NCBI GenBank assembly: GCA_022560025.1
Contig: JAFISE010000315.1
Coordinates: 1 to 23,713 of the forward strand
DNA: 23,713 nt
Direction: 5' to 3'
Origin: Stagonosporopsis chrysanthemi
Taxonomy: Eukaryota > Ascomycota > Dothideomycetes > Pleosporales > Didymellaceae
How positions within the stretch are numbered: the first letter of the stretch is position 1; the number at the start of each line of letters is the position of its first letter. This document shows, in pieces, positions 1-9,394 of this stretch. The position numbers and the translations under genes were made by a program. The notes under the pieces were generated by a model that made no database searches, was not told the DNA's origin, and saw nothing but the letters and a program-made list of their open reading frames with translations.

Positions 1-111
1 TATATTTGTAAATATATATACTTTTAAAATATCTTACTAAGAAAGCTTTACTTACTTTTTAAATAGCTTTAATTATAAAGTATTAGAAATAAGTATTACT
101 TATTACCTAAC
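1..111. other. Left flank, nothing recognised
   Basis: This is TA-rich sequence before the left terminal repeat. CTAAC at 107-111 is the same five bases that precede the right terminal repeat (6646-6650). No gene or other repeat was seen. Confidence 0.5.
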
Positions 112-403
112 TGCTAGTTAATTTCTATATAGACTCTATATAATTTAATTGTAGTATATACAGCCTTTTTTACTCTAACTCTATATAATTTTATAGCTTT
201 AATAAATTATATAGACTCTGCTACAGCGTTAGATCTAGATACAACTTAGTAGTAAGGTACAATATAGTGCTGTAAACAATTTACACTCTTTAGAATTACT
301 ATATAGTGTTAGTAGTAATAGAAAATTAATAGTATAGTAGTAGAGGTTAAAGTTAGTGTTTAGCAGCCCTATAACTATAAGCAAGCACTGCTAAGAGGCT
401 GCT
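112..403 (+). repeat. Left terminal direct repeat of the helicase element
   Basis: This stretch is repeated in the same orientation at 6651-6943. The two copies align nearly without gaps from the shared TGCTAG start to a shared AGCTGCT or GGCTGCT motif, and most differences are C/T or G/A transitions as expected from RIP. The five bases before the TG (CTAAC) are also the same at both copies, so the true start may be at 107. Similarity fades beyond 403, with only scattered matches up to about 480. Length and start resemble an LTR, but no tRNA primer-binding site is recognisable downstream. It could instead be the repeated leading end of a tandemly arranged element. Confidence 0.8.
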
Positions 404-1984
404 ATAAGCTGCAGCGTTACTTTATTATAGATATAGCAGACAGCTATAATAATATACCTGTAAAGTAACTAATGTTGTTAGCAAGCAACTTACAGAGTAG
501 AAGTTAATAAAGCATATATACAAAGAGTAAGTACAGGTTATAGATACTAATATTATAAAAACTAATAAGACTAGCTAGTTTAAGCAAATAGGCTAGCTAG
601 AGCACTTTACTAACTACAATCTAATATATCTTGTATATTAAACCTAGCTGCCTAACTAAGGTAAAGAGAAGCTATAGCAAGTAGTAAAGCTAACAGAGCT
701 ACTAGTAGAAAAAAGTATTAAGAAGCTGTTAATACTTATATAAGAGACAAAGTAGTAGTTAAAAAGTGTAAAGCAACTAGAGATTAATTAGCAGCTTATA
801 GCTTAACTATAGAACCTAGAAACTTAGGCCTGCTACGCTAGCTATATAGTTAAGTTTGTTTACTATGCTCTGCGCTTTGTAGCTAATGCAGAGGCAAGAA
901 CAGCAGTGCAGGAAGGCTGTAATAAGAGTAGTAACAAAGAGAATAAAGGTAACAAAGATAACTTAGAAGAAGAATAAGAAGAAGAAAAAGAAGAGAATAA
1001 TAATAACAATAATAATAATAATAATAAAGACTTTTCTAATACTAACAGTAGCTAACTTATAAACTATCTAAGTAGTAGCTAAAGAAAGAAGAACTTAATA
1101 AAAGACGTGCAAGAGCTATTCTACTAGACAGTTAAGTAGAAAGAGCTTGTAGTAGTGCTGTAAAAGATGTTAGATAGCAATACTAATAGCAATAACAAAG
1201 TACAGTATAGTACTTAGTGTAATACTTAGCTTAAAGTACTACTAAGCTTACTTATATTATTATTCTTTATAATAATAAGTAATAAGCTATTTAGTAGCAG
1301 ACTTATTTACTTTCTTACTGTACTAGGTATTAACAGCAATATAAACTACTTATATACAGCAAAGAACTACTTATATATACTAGTAGGCATAGTATACTAT
1401 ATATATATACTTAGTATAGAGAAGCTGCTCCTGTCTGTGTATTATAATAAGCAGACTAATAAAGACTATAAGTACTTCTTAAAGTATAGAAAGAAGTATC
1501 TAGCTAACAGCTTGTACAGCTTAATAAGCAAGGTGCTTAGCTTGCTAGCTTATAGCAAGTATATTGCCCTTATAGCTAGCAACTTAGGCAATATATACTA
1601 GTTAAAAGACAAGAAGATCTTCTACTTGCACAGCTAACAGATCTATATTAGCTACTTCTACAAGATAGCGCAGAATATAGTATTTAAAGCAGAGTAAATA
1701 CTATAAGAAGAGCTATTCTAGGTAATAAGAGTAGAAAAGTAGTTTACTATTAAGTTAAATATACTTGTTAACAATATTATATTTAAGTAGTAAAGCGTAT
1801 TTTTTATACAGTACTATAATAATAGTCTTAAAGACAAGCTAGAGTAGATACTAATATAGGCTAAGCAGACTAAGCAGGGCTGCAGACTGCAGTTAAGTAA
1901 AGAGTAGTAGAATATAATACAAGTTAAGTAATACTTATATTGTATAAACTACTTCTTAATACTACTAATAGTCTATATATATAT

Positions 1985-2440
1985 AATATCTAGACAGGTA
2001 GAGAAAGAGTTAAAGATTATAATAATATAGTACTATAACAAGCTACTATAAGACTATAATATCTTTGTTATAAACAAGTAGGTAATAATAGTTATCTACT
2101 ATTATAAGTTATAGTTGTAGTAAGACAAGCTAAAGGTAGTACTGTGCTTCTTGCTGCTGCAGCTAAGGTAGGTAATAGTACTATACTTAGCGTACTTATA
2201 GCTGTTTTACAAGTATCTTACTATGTAAGTGCTTAGCAGCAGCTTTAGCAACTATATATAGGCAGACAAGTAGGGCCTGTAAGAGGCTAATTAACTAACA
2301 CAGGCACTAAGGCAAGAAACTAGCAAGAAGCTTAGAGTACTACTGTATATACTTAACTATAGATATATAGCTATTAGCATTAGTTAAGTTATTATAGGCA
2401 AGTAGTTTAGTAAGAGCTATTAAGACAAGATTAGTAAAAT
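1985..2440 (+). other. Possible tyrosine-recombinase-like segment upstream of the helicase core
   Basis: In the ancestral frame a motif around 1989-2015 reads SRQVEKELK, in the place where related fungal helicase proteins have a GQPAR-type motif that resembles box I of tyrosine recombinases. Near 2345-2385 the frame reads LYILNYRYIAISIS; undoing likely CpA mutations would give an Arg-His pair in a helix, like box II. About 20 residues later comes a Tyr-containing stretch (FSKSY, near 2407-2421). What is seen is weak similarity in order and spacing, and the first His of the usual HxxR box is not evident. The assignment is inference; the segment may just be a conserved domain of unknown function in telomere-linked helicases. 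Confidence 0.25.
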
Positions 2441-4790
2441 AGATAAAGCTAAAGTAAACAAAGATAAAAAGAATATAATAAAGCTACAGAATATAAAGAC
2501 AATAGTAATAAAAGTAAGTAACTATAGTATACTAATTAATATTATTAAGTATCTTAGTATATACTTAATTAAAGTATTCTAGCTACTTAGTATAATATAG
2601 TACTGCTTTTTAAAGCTAGATAAGAAGTAGGCAGTGTTAAAAGAGACTTAGATAGGTAACATTAATCTAGTTAAAAGAGTAAAGAAACAGGGGTGCAGTA
2701 GCAATAATAGTAATAGTAATAATAATAATAACAACAATAGTTAGAGTAGAAAAGCTATACTAATATAAAAAGACAAGAAAGAAAAAGCAGTCTATAAGGC
2801 AATATAGTAAGTACTTAGTTAGTAGAATAATAGGTTTTAATCTACAAAGTAAGAGCTAGTATTATATACAGTAATTAATAAGTAGATACTACTTGTTGTT
2901 ATACTGCTAACTAGTAAAAGTAAGAGCTTGCTGTTTAGCACACTAGCTTATATAGACAATACTAAGGTAATAGTAGTTATAGTACTATACTAAGTACTTA
3001 TTAAAGATCTAGTAGACTAGATATAAAATTATAGTATTAACTATATAAAGTAAAAGTATAGTAAAAGCAGCCTAGCTACTATTATTATAGTAAGTACAGA
3101 CGCTGTAAAAGACACTATAAGTAACAGCAACTTCTTAAAGTATATAAATATACTTAGTAAGAAGAGCTTGCTGTAGTAGGTAGTAATTAACAAGTGTTAC
3201 CTTATTATTATATTAAGTAACTAGCAGCTAAAGCTAGTATTGTTAAAGAATCTCTAGCTGCTGCTGTGTCTAATTATACTACTTACAGCAACGCTCTTAC
3301 TAGTAAGAAAAGGCAAGCTAGTAACAAGTATACTACTTCTATATATAATATATATCTAGGTAAGTACTGTAAATATATTAATAACAGCAGTAGCTTATAC
3401 TACTGTAGTAAGTAGCAGTGCAAAGAGCTAGCTAAGGCACTTAGGTGTGCATGCTATTACGCTAGCAACTTAGAGCAAGCAAAGCAACTAAAGTAGTAGC
3501 TTAAGGACAGAAAGCTAATTATAGCTATATTAGTACTAAGTATAGAAGTTAACTTTCTAAAGATTGTATATATACTATATATAAAGATGCTGTAAAGTAT
3601 AATTAATTATGCGTAGAAGAGTAGGCAAGGTAAGCAAGCTAGTAAGCAGGTAGATACAGTAGTACTAGTAAAGAAAAGTAAGGTAAAGTAGACAATAAAG
3701 TAAAAAAGTAGTAACTTAGATATATAAGCAATAGAGATATTTATTATTAGTAGTAAGTATTAATAAAGGCTAATAAGTAGCTACTTAGATAGTAAGCAGG
3801 TAAAGTACAACAACTTAGAAACAGCTAGGTACAACTAGTATAGAGAGAAGGCTTAAAGGTAGTAAAATAAGCAAATAAAAGCAAGTATAAAGTAGTAGTA
3901 AGTATAAAAAGTGCTAGATAAAGTACAGAAAGAGTATACAGTATACTAGCTAATTAGAGCTAAGCTAGAAGTAAAAGAGTAGTAAAAGTACATAGTAAGA
4001 GATTACAGTACGTATGCAGAGCTTATAAGCAGAGAGCTAGATAGGTTTTAATAAGGCGTATAAGATAAAAGTAGAAGTTATAGCTACTAGTTGTATTAAG
4101 TTAGCTAGAAGTACTATACAACAGGCAAGAATATAACAGTAGTATATTAGTAGCTAAATATAATTATACTACTTATAAAAGTAGCTATAGAGCAAGAAAA
4201 AAAAAAGCTAATAATTTAATAGTGTAAGTATAAGAAAAAGTTTAGCAGAGAGTAAAAAAAGTATATAAAGTAGCTAAGTAGGCAGTATTAAGTATAGGTT
4301 TAGAGCAAGTACTTTAGCAATATAATAGTTATTACTGTTTAAGTAGTATTGTTTTGTAAGAAGTATAGCTAAAAAAAAAGATAAAAACAGTAGTAGTATA
4401 AAAAAATAAAAAAATATTTAGTTAATTTAATATTATTACTCTAAGCGCAATAAAGCTCTTAGACAAGCTTATACAGCTAATAAAAGAGCTAAGAAAGCTG
4501 CTTAATAGTGCGCAGTATAAGATATATAGCTAGATTACAATTAATAAAGATAAAATATATAAGTACTACAAGTAGCAACTAATATACTAAGGCTAGGTAT
4601 TAACAGTAATAAGATCTAAGCTATACTGTTTGCTAGCTTACAAAATACAAAGAAGATATATAATATAGTATTAGTAAGTAGGTATATAAGCTATAAAAAG
4701 TAGCTAAGTAATATAGTCTTTGTCTAAAGCGCTATATACAGCTTACAGAGCTAGCAGCTAAGGTTATACTAAGCTAAAAAGACTAAAAGT

Positions 4791-4990
4791 TGTATCTGCA
4801 AGCTTATTAAAAGCAACAGCTATATAAAAGTTGTTATAGACTGCAAAATAAATAGTAACTATATATAATAAAGCTGTAAGCTAAGTAAGAAGCTATATAA
4901 CTGTTACTAGCAGTATAAAGCAAGTAGGTATAAAAAGGTTATTATAGCTATAGATACAAAGAAGGCTAAGTTTAAAGCATAGCTATAAGT
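4791..4990 (+). other. Cys-rich putative zinc-binding stretch in the helicase gene's 3' part
   Basis: The frame starting at TGT 4791 gives CICK, then after about 14 residues DCK, then after a pair of in-frame stops SCK and NC, so about five cysteines fall within 40 residues. The frame then stays readable through VIIAIDTKKAKFKA to about 4985. The upstream frame near 4200-4540 is also long and rich in Lys and Leu. No family is recognised; a zinc-binding module at the end of the helicase protein, or a separate small protein, are both possible. Confidence 0.35.
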
Positions 4991-5000
4991 ATATAGAAAG

Positions 5001-5800
5001 TTAAGTTAGTATAAAAGAGAGTAAAAGGTATATAAGTAGTAAAAAGTAAAAAAGCTAAAAAAAAATACTAGAATTATAAAAAAAGTACTACTAGTAGTGT
5101 TAAGTAAAAGAGTACAAAGATACAGACTAGCACTAGCTTGCTTACTGTAATTAGCTGCAGGCAGAAGAAGTTAAAAAGAAAGTTAAGCTTACTATATAGA
5201 CTATTAAAGACTAGAAGCTATAGGCTAACTTTAGCTGCTGCTTTAAATACAGCGTCTTCTAGCTAATCTACAACAGCTTTAAGCTAGTTGCTAGTAGTTA
5301 GTAAAAGAATACAGCTATACACTGCTAGTTTATAAGTATACTTATTATATTAATTATATATATATAAATAGTATAAAAAGACGTGTTTTATAACTAAGTA
5401 TAGTAATATATATAGATAGAAGGTATTGCAGTAAGTAGCTAAGTAGTGTATATAGAAGTGCTTATATAGATAAAGTAGTAGGTATAGTAAGGTAGTATCT
5501 AGAGTAATAAAATAAGTAGAGTATTTATACTATTTATATTGTATATTAAAAGCAAGGCATAAAGACAGCAGTTTATAGTATATATTAAGGTTATGTATTA
5601 AGACTATATATATATATTTAAGATATAGAAGTTTGTATATATAACTATAAAACTCTAATTATTAAAAGCAACTACTAGTAGTATATTACAAGCTAAAAGT
5701 ATTAGCAAAGTAGTTAGATTATTACGCGTATTACGCAGATATAGTAAGCAAGGCAAGTATACTAGTAGATAATTTATAGAAGCTGTGCAGTAGAGTTAAG
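5001..5800. other. No recognisable gene; 3' region of the helicase element
   Basis: The sequence is RIP-degraded. A short Leu-rich frame can be followed from about 5150 to 5330 on the + strand but matches nothing I know. From 5340 to 5800 the text is almost pure TA-rich with many stops in every frame. I see nothing that can be named here. Confidence 0.5.
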
Positions 5801-6200
5801 TTTAGGCTAGAATACAAGTTAAAGTAGAGTTAAAGCAACTACTAACAGTATATTATAAGCTAAAGAGTAGCAGTGTTAAGCTAAAGCAAAGGCAGAAAGA
5901 GTCTAATTTAAGGCACAATATACTAACTTAAGCTAGTCTTCTAACCTAAGTAAGCTCTTAATCTAAAGAGTTTCTTAACCTAAGTAAGCTCTTAACCTAA
6001 GTAAGCTCTTAACCTAAGTAAGTCTCTTAATCTAAGTATTAAGCTAAGTTAGGTTTAGGCTAGAATATAAGTTAAAGTAGAGTTAAGGCAACTATTAATA
6101 GTGTATTTTAGGCTAAAAGGCAGCAGTGTTAGGCTAGAGTAAAGGCAGAGAGAGTCTAATTTAAAGCATAATATACTAACTTAAGCTAGTCTTCTAAGCT
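5801..6200 (+). repeat. Duplicated ~150-bp block (5801-5948 and 6054-6200)
   Basis: The block beginning TTTAGGCTAGAATA at 5801 recurs at 6054 in the same orientation, 253 bp further on. Both copies run through GCAACTA, GCAGTGTTA and AGAGTCTAATTTAA and end in the minisatellite motif CTAGTCTTCTAA. Differences are mostly transitions. Together with the short tandem units that follow each copy, this suggests duplication of a compound unit (block plus minisatellite) before RIP. Confidence 0.85.
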
Positions 6201-6560
6201 AGTCTTTTAACTTAAGCTAGTCCTTTAACTTAAGTAAGCTTTTAACTTAAGTAAGCTTTTAACCTAAGTAAGCCCTTAACCTAAGTAAGCTCTTAACCTA
6301 AGCTAGTCTTCTAACCTAAGTAAGTGCCTAATCTAAAGAGTCTCCTAACTTAAGCTAGTCTTCTAACCTAAGTAAGCTCTTAACCTAAGTAAGCTCTTAA
6401 CCTAAGCTAGTCTTTTAACTTAAGTAAGTACTTAATTTAAAAAGTCTCTTAACTTAAGTAAGCTCTTAACTTAAGTAAGCTCTTAATCTAAGTAAGCTCT
6501 TAACTTAAGTAAGCTTCTAATCTAAAAAGTCTTTTAACTTAAAAAGTCTTTTAATCTAAG
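5933..6560 (+). repeat. 17-bp minisatellite, two arrays
   Basis: The basic unit is TAAGCTCTTAACCTAAG (17 bp), with 17-20 bp variants such as CTAGTCTTCTAACCTAAG and AAAGTCTTTTAATCTAAG. A short array of about six units lies at 5933-6050. A longer array of about twenty units lies at 6183-6560, after the second copy of the 150-bp block. Variation among units is largely C/T, so many units were probably identical before RIP. The AACCTAAG core faintly resembles telomere repeats, but CCTAAG may come from CCCAAG by RIP, so I do not call it telomeric. Confidence 0.9.
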
Positions 6561-6650
6561 TATTAAGCTAAGTTTTACAGACATAGTAGATGAAGATTGT
6601 AGATAGTAAGTAAGAAGCTTATTTTAAAGTAGTATTAAAACTTAGCTAAC

Positions 6651-6943
6651 TGCTAGTTAATTTCTATATAGACTCTATACAATTTAATTATAGTATATAT
6701 AGCTTTTTCTACTCTAACTCTATATAGTTTTTTAGCTTTAACAAATTGTATAAACCCTGCTACAGTATTAGATCTAGATACAACTTAGCAGTAAGGTGCA
6801 ACACAGTACTGTAAACAATCTATACTCTTTAGAATTACTATATAGTATTAGTATTAATAGAAAATTAATAGCACAGTAGTAGATATTAAAGTTAGTGTTT
6901 AGCAGCCTTGCGCAACTATAAGTAAGTGTACTAAAAAGCTGCT
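6651..6943 (+). repeat. Right terminal direct repeat of the helicase element
   Basis: This is the partner of 112-403, in the same orientation, 6539 bp downstream. It starts at TGCTAGTT just after CTAAC. Landmarks shared with the left copy include GTTAGATCTAGATACAACTT-like and TAGAATTACTATATAGT-like blocks. It lies 90 bp after the minisatellite. Similarity weakens past 6943, though an AAAGTAACT match near 6987 hints at up to 60 more bases with indels. Confidence 0.8.
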
Positions 6944-7257
6944 GCCTACCTGCTTACAGCAGACTACTAATAACTAACTAACTAACAAAGTAACTTATAA
7001 CTAACACGCTATTACTAAACAGATTGCTCTGCCTTTGCTAGAGTTACAAGAAGGAAGCAGTGTGCTTATAAGATAACAGGCTTCTAAGCGTGTATGCTTT
7101 AGCTAAGAAGTTATAAGCACAGAGATAGGGCGCGTTAATAGTATAGTAGAAAGGTGTCTTCTACCTCTTCTTGTTAACAGCGTCTTGCTTAAAAAGCTAG
7201 AAGATAAAGCTTTTATCTTTAGCTAGTATACTAGCGTAGGTGCTACGCTTGTTGTTA
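6944..7257. other. Intergenic stretch with a 59-nt hairpin
   Basis: No gene is recognisable. A perfect 10-bp inverted repeat, GTGCTTATAA at 7062-7071 and TTATAAGCAC at 7111-7120, encloses a second near-perfect 9-bp inverted pair (7081-7089 with 7102-7110). Together they could fold a two-part hairpin with one bulge. A weaker palindrome around AGATAAAGC and TTTTATCTTT lies at 7189-7223. The stretch ends at the TA target of Fot1/pogo copy 1 (7256-7257). Confidence 0.55.
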
Positions 7258-7297
7258 ACATGTCTGTACACTAAACGCCTAGAGTTACTAAATACCT
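7258..7297 (+). repeat. Left terminal inverted repeat of copy 1
   Basis: It pairs with 9353-9392 across about 38 positions; mismatches are mainly transitions. The shared core is the block TAGAGTTACTAAATAC. It lies at the transposase 3' side. Confidence 0.85.
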
Positions 7298-7659
7298 GCT
7301 CTAGGCTTTGCAGCTTATAATAAAAATAAGGCTATAAAGCTATATATAATAGTTATTATTATAAGATATTTTAGTAGAGTATTTTATAGACTTATAAAAA
7401 TAATATTTTTTATATAAATTATCTATATAAAGTAGCAGTACAGCTACTATAGGTAGTATAAGTGTAGGCAGCTAAAAGAAGCGTTACAGGCTTTAAGCAA
7501 CTACAAGTACCTATACTACAATATACAGGCTTTAGTTTAACTATAGAAGCTTTTAAAGTTGTAGTCTTACTTCTTTAAGATAATTATAAGGCTTTTACAG
7601 CGTTGTTAGCTTGTTTAGTAGTAGCTCTAGCAGCTTTCTAGGCGTTTATTACTTAACGT

Positions 7660-9170
7660 TCTTCTGCCTTTATCTTTGCACACTCTTTCTTCTTTCTTAG
7701 CTGCTGTTAATACTTTTTTTCTTTAATCTTCTTCTTATATAGCTTATTAGCAGCTGCTAACTCCTTTATTTTAACCTTTCTTTGCTCTTCTTCTTTCTTC
7801 TTTGCCTTAGTAACTGCTATCTAAACCTATACTTCTTAAATAGCTTAAAGTAACTATATTATAGCTCTGCTATAATACTCTTAATGCTGTTGCAGGTCTA
7901 ATTGCCTGCTAAGTTGCTTTTAACGCTTCTACTTCTTATATAGCTTCTACTGCAAGCTATTTAGTTTGTTATAAAAGAGCTCTACCTAGGTTAATAAGTA
8001 GTAAATAGTTTAGCTAAGCTTTTAAGTACTTATACTATAAAGATCCTTTACCTCTGTATATAGTGTAGTATAAGCTTTAAGCTAGTCTTGTCTTAAATAA
8101 GCTATAGAACTAGAAGTAACTAAGCCTAGGCTAATAGGTATTGTGTAGCAGAATCTATTAAGTATAATATTAGAGTTTATTAAGCTTATCTCTATAGCTA
8201 TAAAGGCTTTTTATACAAGCTTAGATATAAATATAGCTACCTAGGCAAGCTAAAACAAGCTAACAAAGTTATTTTTTATTAATAGAGATAGACCTTAAGT
8301 CTTCTAGAAGTAGTTGTCTAGCTTAGAAGTGTATGTAAAGAAAAGTAGCTTAAAGCAGACTATATCTAATAGCTACAGCGTCTAGGTACTGTAAAGTAGT
8401 AATACAGCTAGTATAATCTAGTTCTTATTATAGTAGTTAATAAAGTCCTTTGTTAGGTAACTGCTGTAGCTATCTACTATTAAAAGCTTATAGCTCTAAT
8501 ATACTTTTGCCTTTGTATAACAATTAAATACCTGTTTAAGCTAGGCTAGTTTAATATTATTGTTTGTCTAGCTAGTAGGCAAAGAAGCTATATAAATTAA
8601 GTAGTTTTCTACCTCTATATTAGCTACCTAATAACTCTAGATTGTAGAGTTTTTTAATACAAATATAATGCCTAGTAGCAGTATAGTACTATCTGCACAG
8701 ACTATAGCTAATAAGCTTACCTACTTATATAAGCTATCTTAATAAGCTTATTAAACCTCTTTTTTTTTATATTAATACCTACTAAAGAGGCATTTTATCC
8801 TTCTTAGTACTCTAATTACAAAGCTCTTTTTATCTATATTATATGTATATACAGGCTTAATAGAGTATTTAATAATCTTTTTATATAAGATATTAAAGTA
8901 CAGCTTATACTTATACTTAGATATAGTATTATAGTAATTAGAGTCTATACTAGTTGTCTATTTAGCTATAATATAGTTGTAGTAACAGTATAAGAAGTGT
9001 GTAACCTAGCTCTTAGAGACTTTTCTCTATATAACAAAAGATATAAAATTTTATACTATAGTCTTTGTAAGTACTATATAGCGCGTAGTAAGCCTTTTTA
9101 TATACTTAAGTAAGTTAGATTCTTATAAGTTATTAAGCTTTTAGTTATTATAATACTTAACGTGTTAAGA
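7660..9170 (-). pseudogene. Fot1/pogo-family DDE transposase, RIP-inactivated (copy 1)
   Basis: It would cut and paste the element through its TIRs. Reading the - strand from about 9170, the frame shows a CENP-B/pogo-like DNA-binding part with a VSKSxVTxFL motif near 9000. The first catalytic aspartate follows in YNIDKKSF (codon at 8832-8834). The second is in a degraded LLIVDGHGSH site (now LLIVDSYSSY, Asp codon 8472-8474), followed by LTKDFI and a degraded LLxxLPPHSTHxLQPLDV stretch near 8370-8430. A Lys/Glu-rich C-terminal tail follows at about 7660-7850. The span of about 500 codons fits the family's usual 500-550. Former Trp and Gln codons are now TAG/TAA, so it is non-functional. The exact start was not resolved. 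Confidence 0.85.
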
Positions 9171-9352
9171 GACCTGTACACTATAATACGTATATAATAA
9201 CATTGTATATAATATACTGTGTTTTTTTGTAATATTTATATAGACAAGTTTATTGCTAGAGTTTAAATTATATATCTTTACAAAGGCAGCTTCTAACTCT
9301 AGTATAGTGTTAAGTTATTACATATTTAAAAATAGTATTATTTTAGTATCTT

Positions 9353-9392
9353 AAGTATTTAGTAACTCTAAGTGTTTAGTGTATAGACACAG
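9353..9392 (-). repeat. Right terminal inverted repeat of copy 1
   Basis: It is the inverted partner of 7258-7297 and is followed by TA at 9393-9394. It lies on the transposase N-terminal side, so the promoter would be expected here; no promoter motif is recognisable after RIP. Confidence 0.85.
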
Positions 9393-9394
9393 TA

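Larger units (their letters stand above)
500..5000 (+). pseudogene. Very large RecQ-like DEAD/DEAH helicase, telomere-linked-helicase type, RIP-inactivated
   Basis: The ancestral frame can be followed through many TAG/TAA codons with a few frame shifts. An N-terminal part carries an acidic and Asn-rich linker at 960-1030, coded by an AAT/AAC run. A helical region without a known name lies at 1240-2440. The helicase core starts near 2820. Motif I at 2901-2927 reads LLTSKSKS where the family has a TGxGKS Walker A; the DExH box at 3183-3200 reads VINKCY; motif III at 3282-3299 reads LTATL. After a frame shift the C-terminal lobe has a degraded TGVDFP-like site near 3540-3560 and a degraded QESGRGGR-like site near 3613-3635. 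These order and spacing signs are those of RecQ-family 3'-5' helicases. The frame appears to continue to about 5000, with a Cys-rich stretch at 4791-4925. Start and stop codons cannot be fixed; about 1500 residues would be typical of these giant fungal proteins. It is dead as written, with dozens of stops. Confidence 0.75.
112..6943 (+). mobile_element. RecQ-helicase-bearing element with terminal direct repeats (RIP-degraded)
   Basis: Direct repeats of about 292 bp bracket about 6.2 kb. The interior is filled by one large decayed gene on the + strand (about 500-5000) and a 3' non-coding zone with a duplicated 150-bp block and a 17-bp minisatellite. The recognisable enzyme is a RecQ-like helicase. 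I found no YxDD reverse-transcriptase motif, protease or DDE integrase inside. Fungal repeats with very large RecQ-like proteins are known, notably the telomere-linked helicase genes of subtelomeres, and this fits that group best. An alternative to a single element with two termini is one full copy followed by the start of a second head-to-tail copy. No target-site duplication could be established. Confidence 0.6.
7258..9392 (-). mobile_element. Fot1/pogo-type DNA transposon, copy 1, full length
   Basis: The element is 2135 bp long with terminal inverted repeats of about 38 bp: 7258-7297 begins ACATGTCTGTACACTAAAC, and the reverse complement of 9353-9392 begins CTGTGTCTATACACTAAAC. TA lies directly outside both ends (7256-7257 and 9393-9394), the target duplication expected of the Tc1/mariner superfamily. 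The transposase lies on the - strand. Copy 2 at 10134-12267 is the same element, one base shorter. Many C/T and G/A differences between the two, with few indels, point to RIP after transposition. Confidence 0.9.

Noticed and set aside
1000..1030. AAT-rich microsatellite as a stand-alone feature
   Set aside because: It reads in frame as an Asn run within the helicase gene's acidic linker, so it is part of that gene.
5933..6560. Degenerate telomere repeats or a CRISPR array
   Set aside because: The 17-bp units are continuous without unique spacers, so this is not CRISPR. The CCTAAG core is better explained by RIP of CCCAAG than by TTAGGG telomere repeats.
112..6943. Ordinary Gypsy or Copia LTR retrotransposon
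   Set aside because: The direct repeats fit, but no reverse transcriptase, integrase or primer-binding site was found, and the interior motifs are those of a RecQ helicase.
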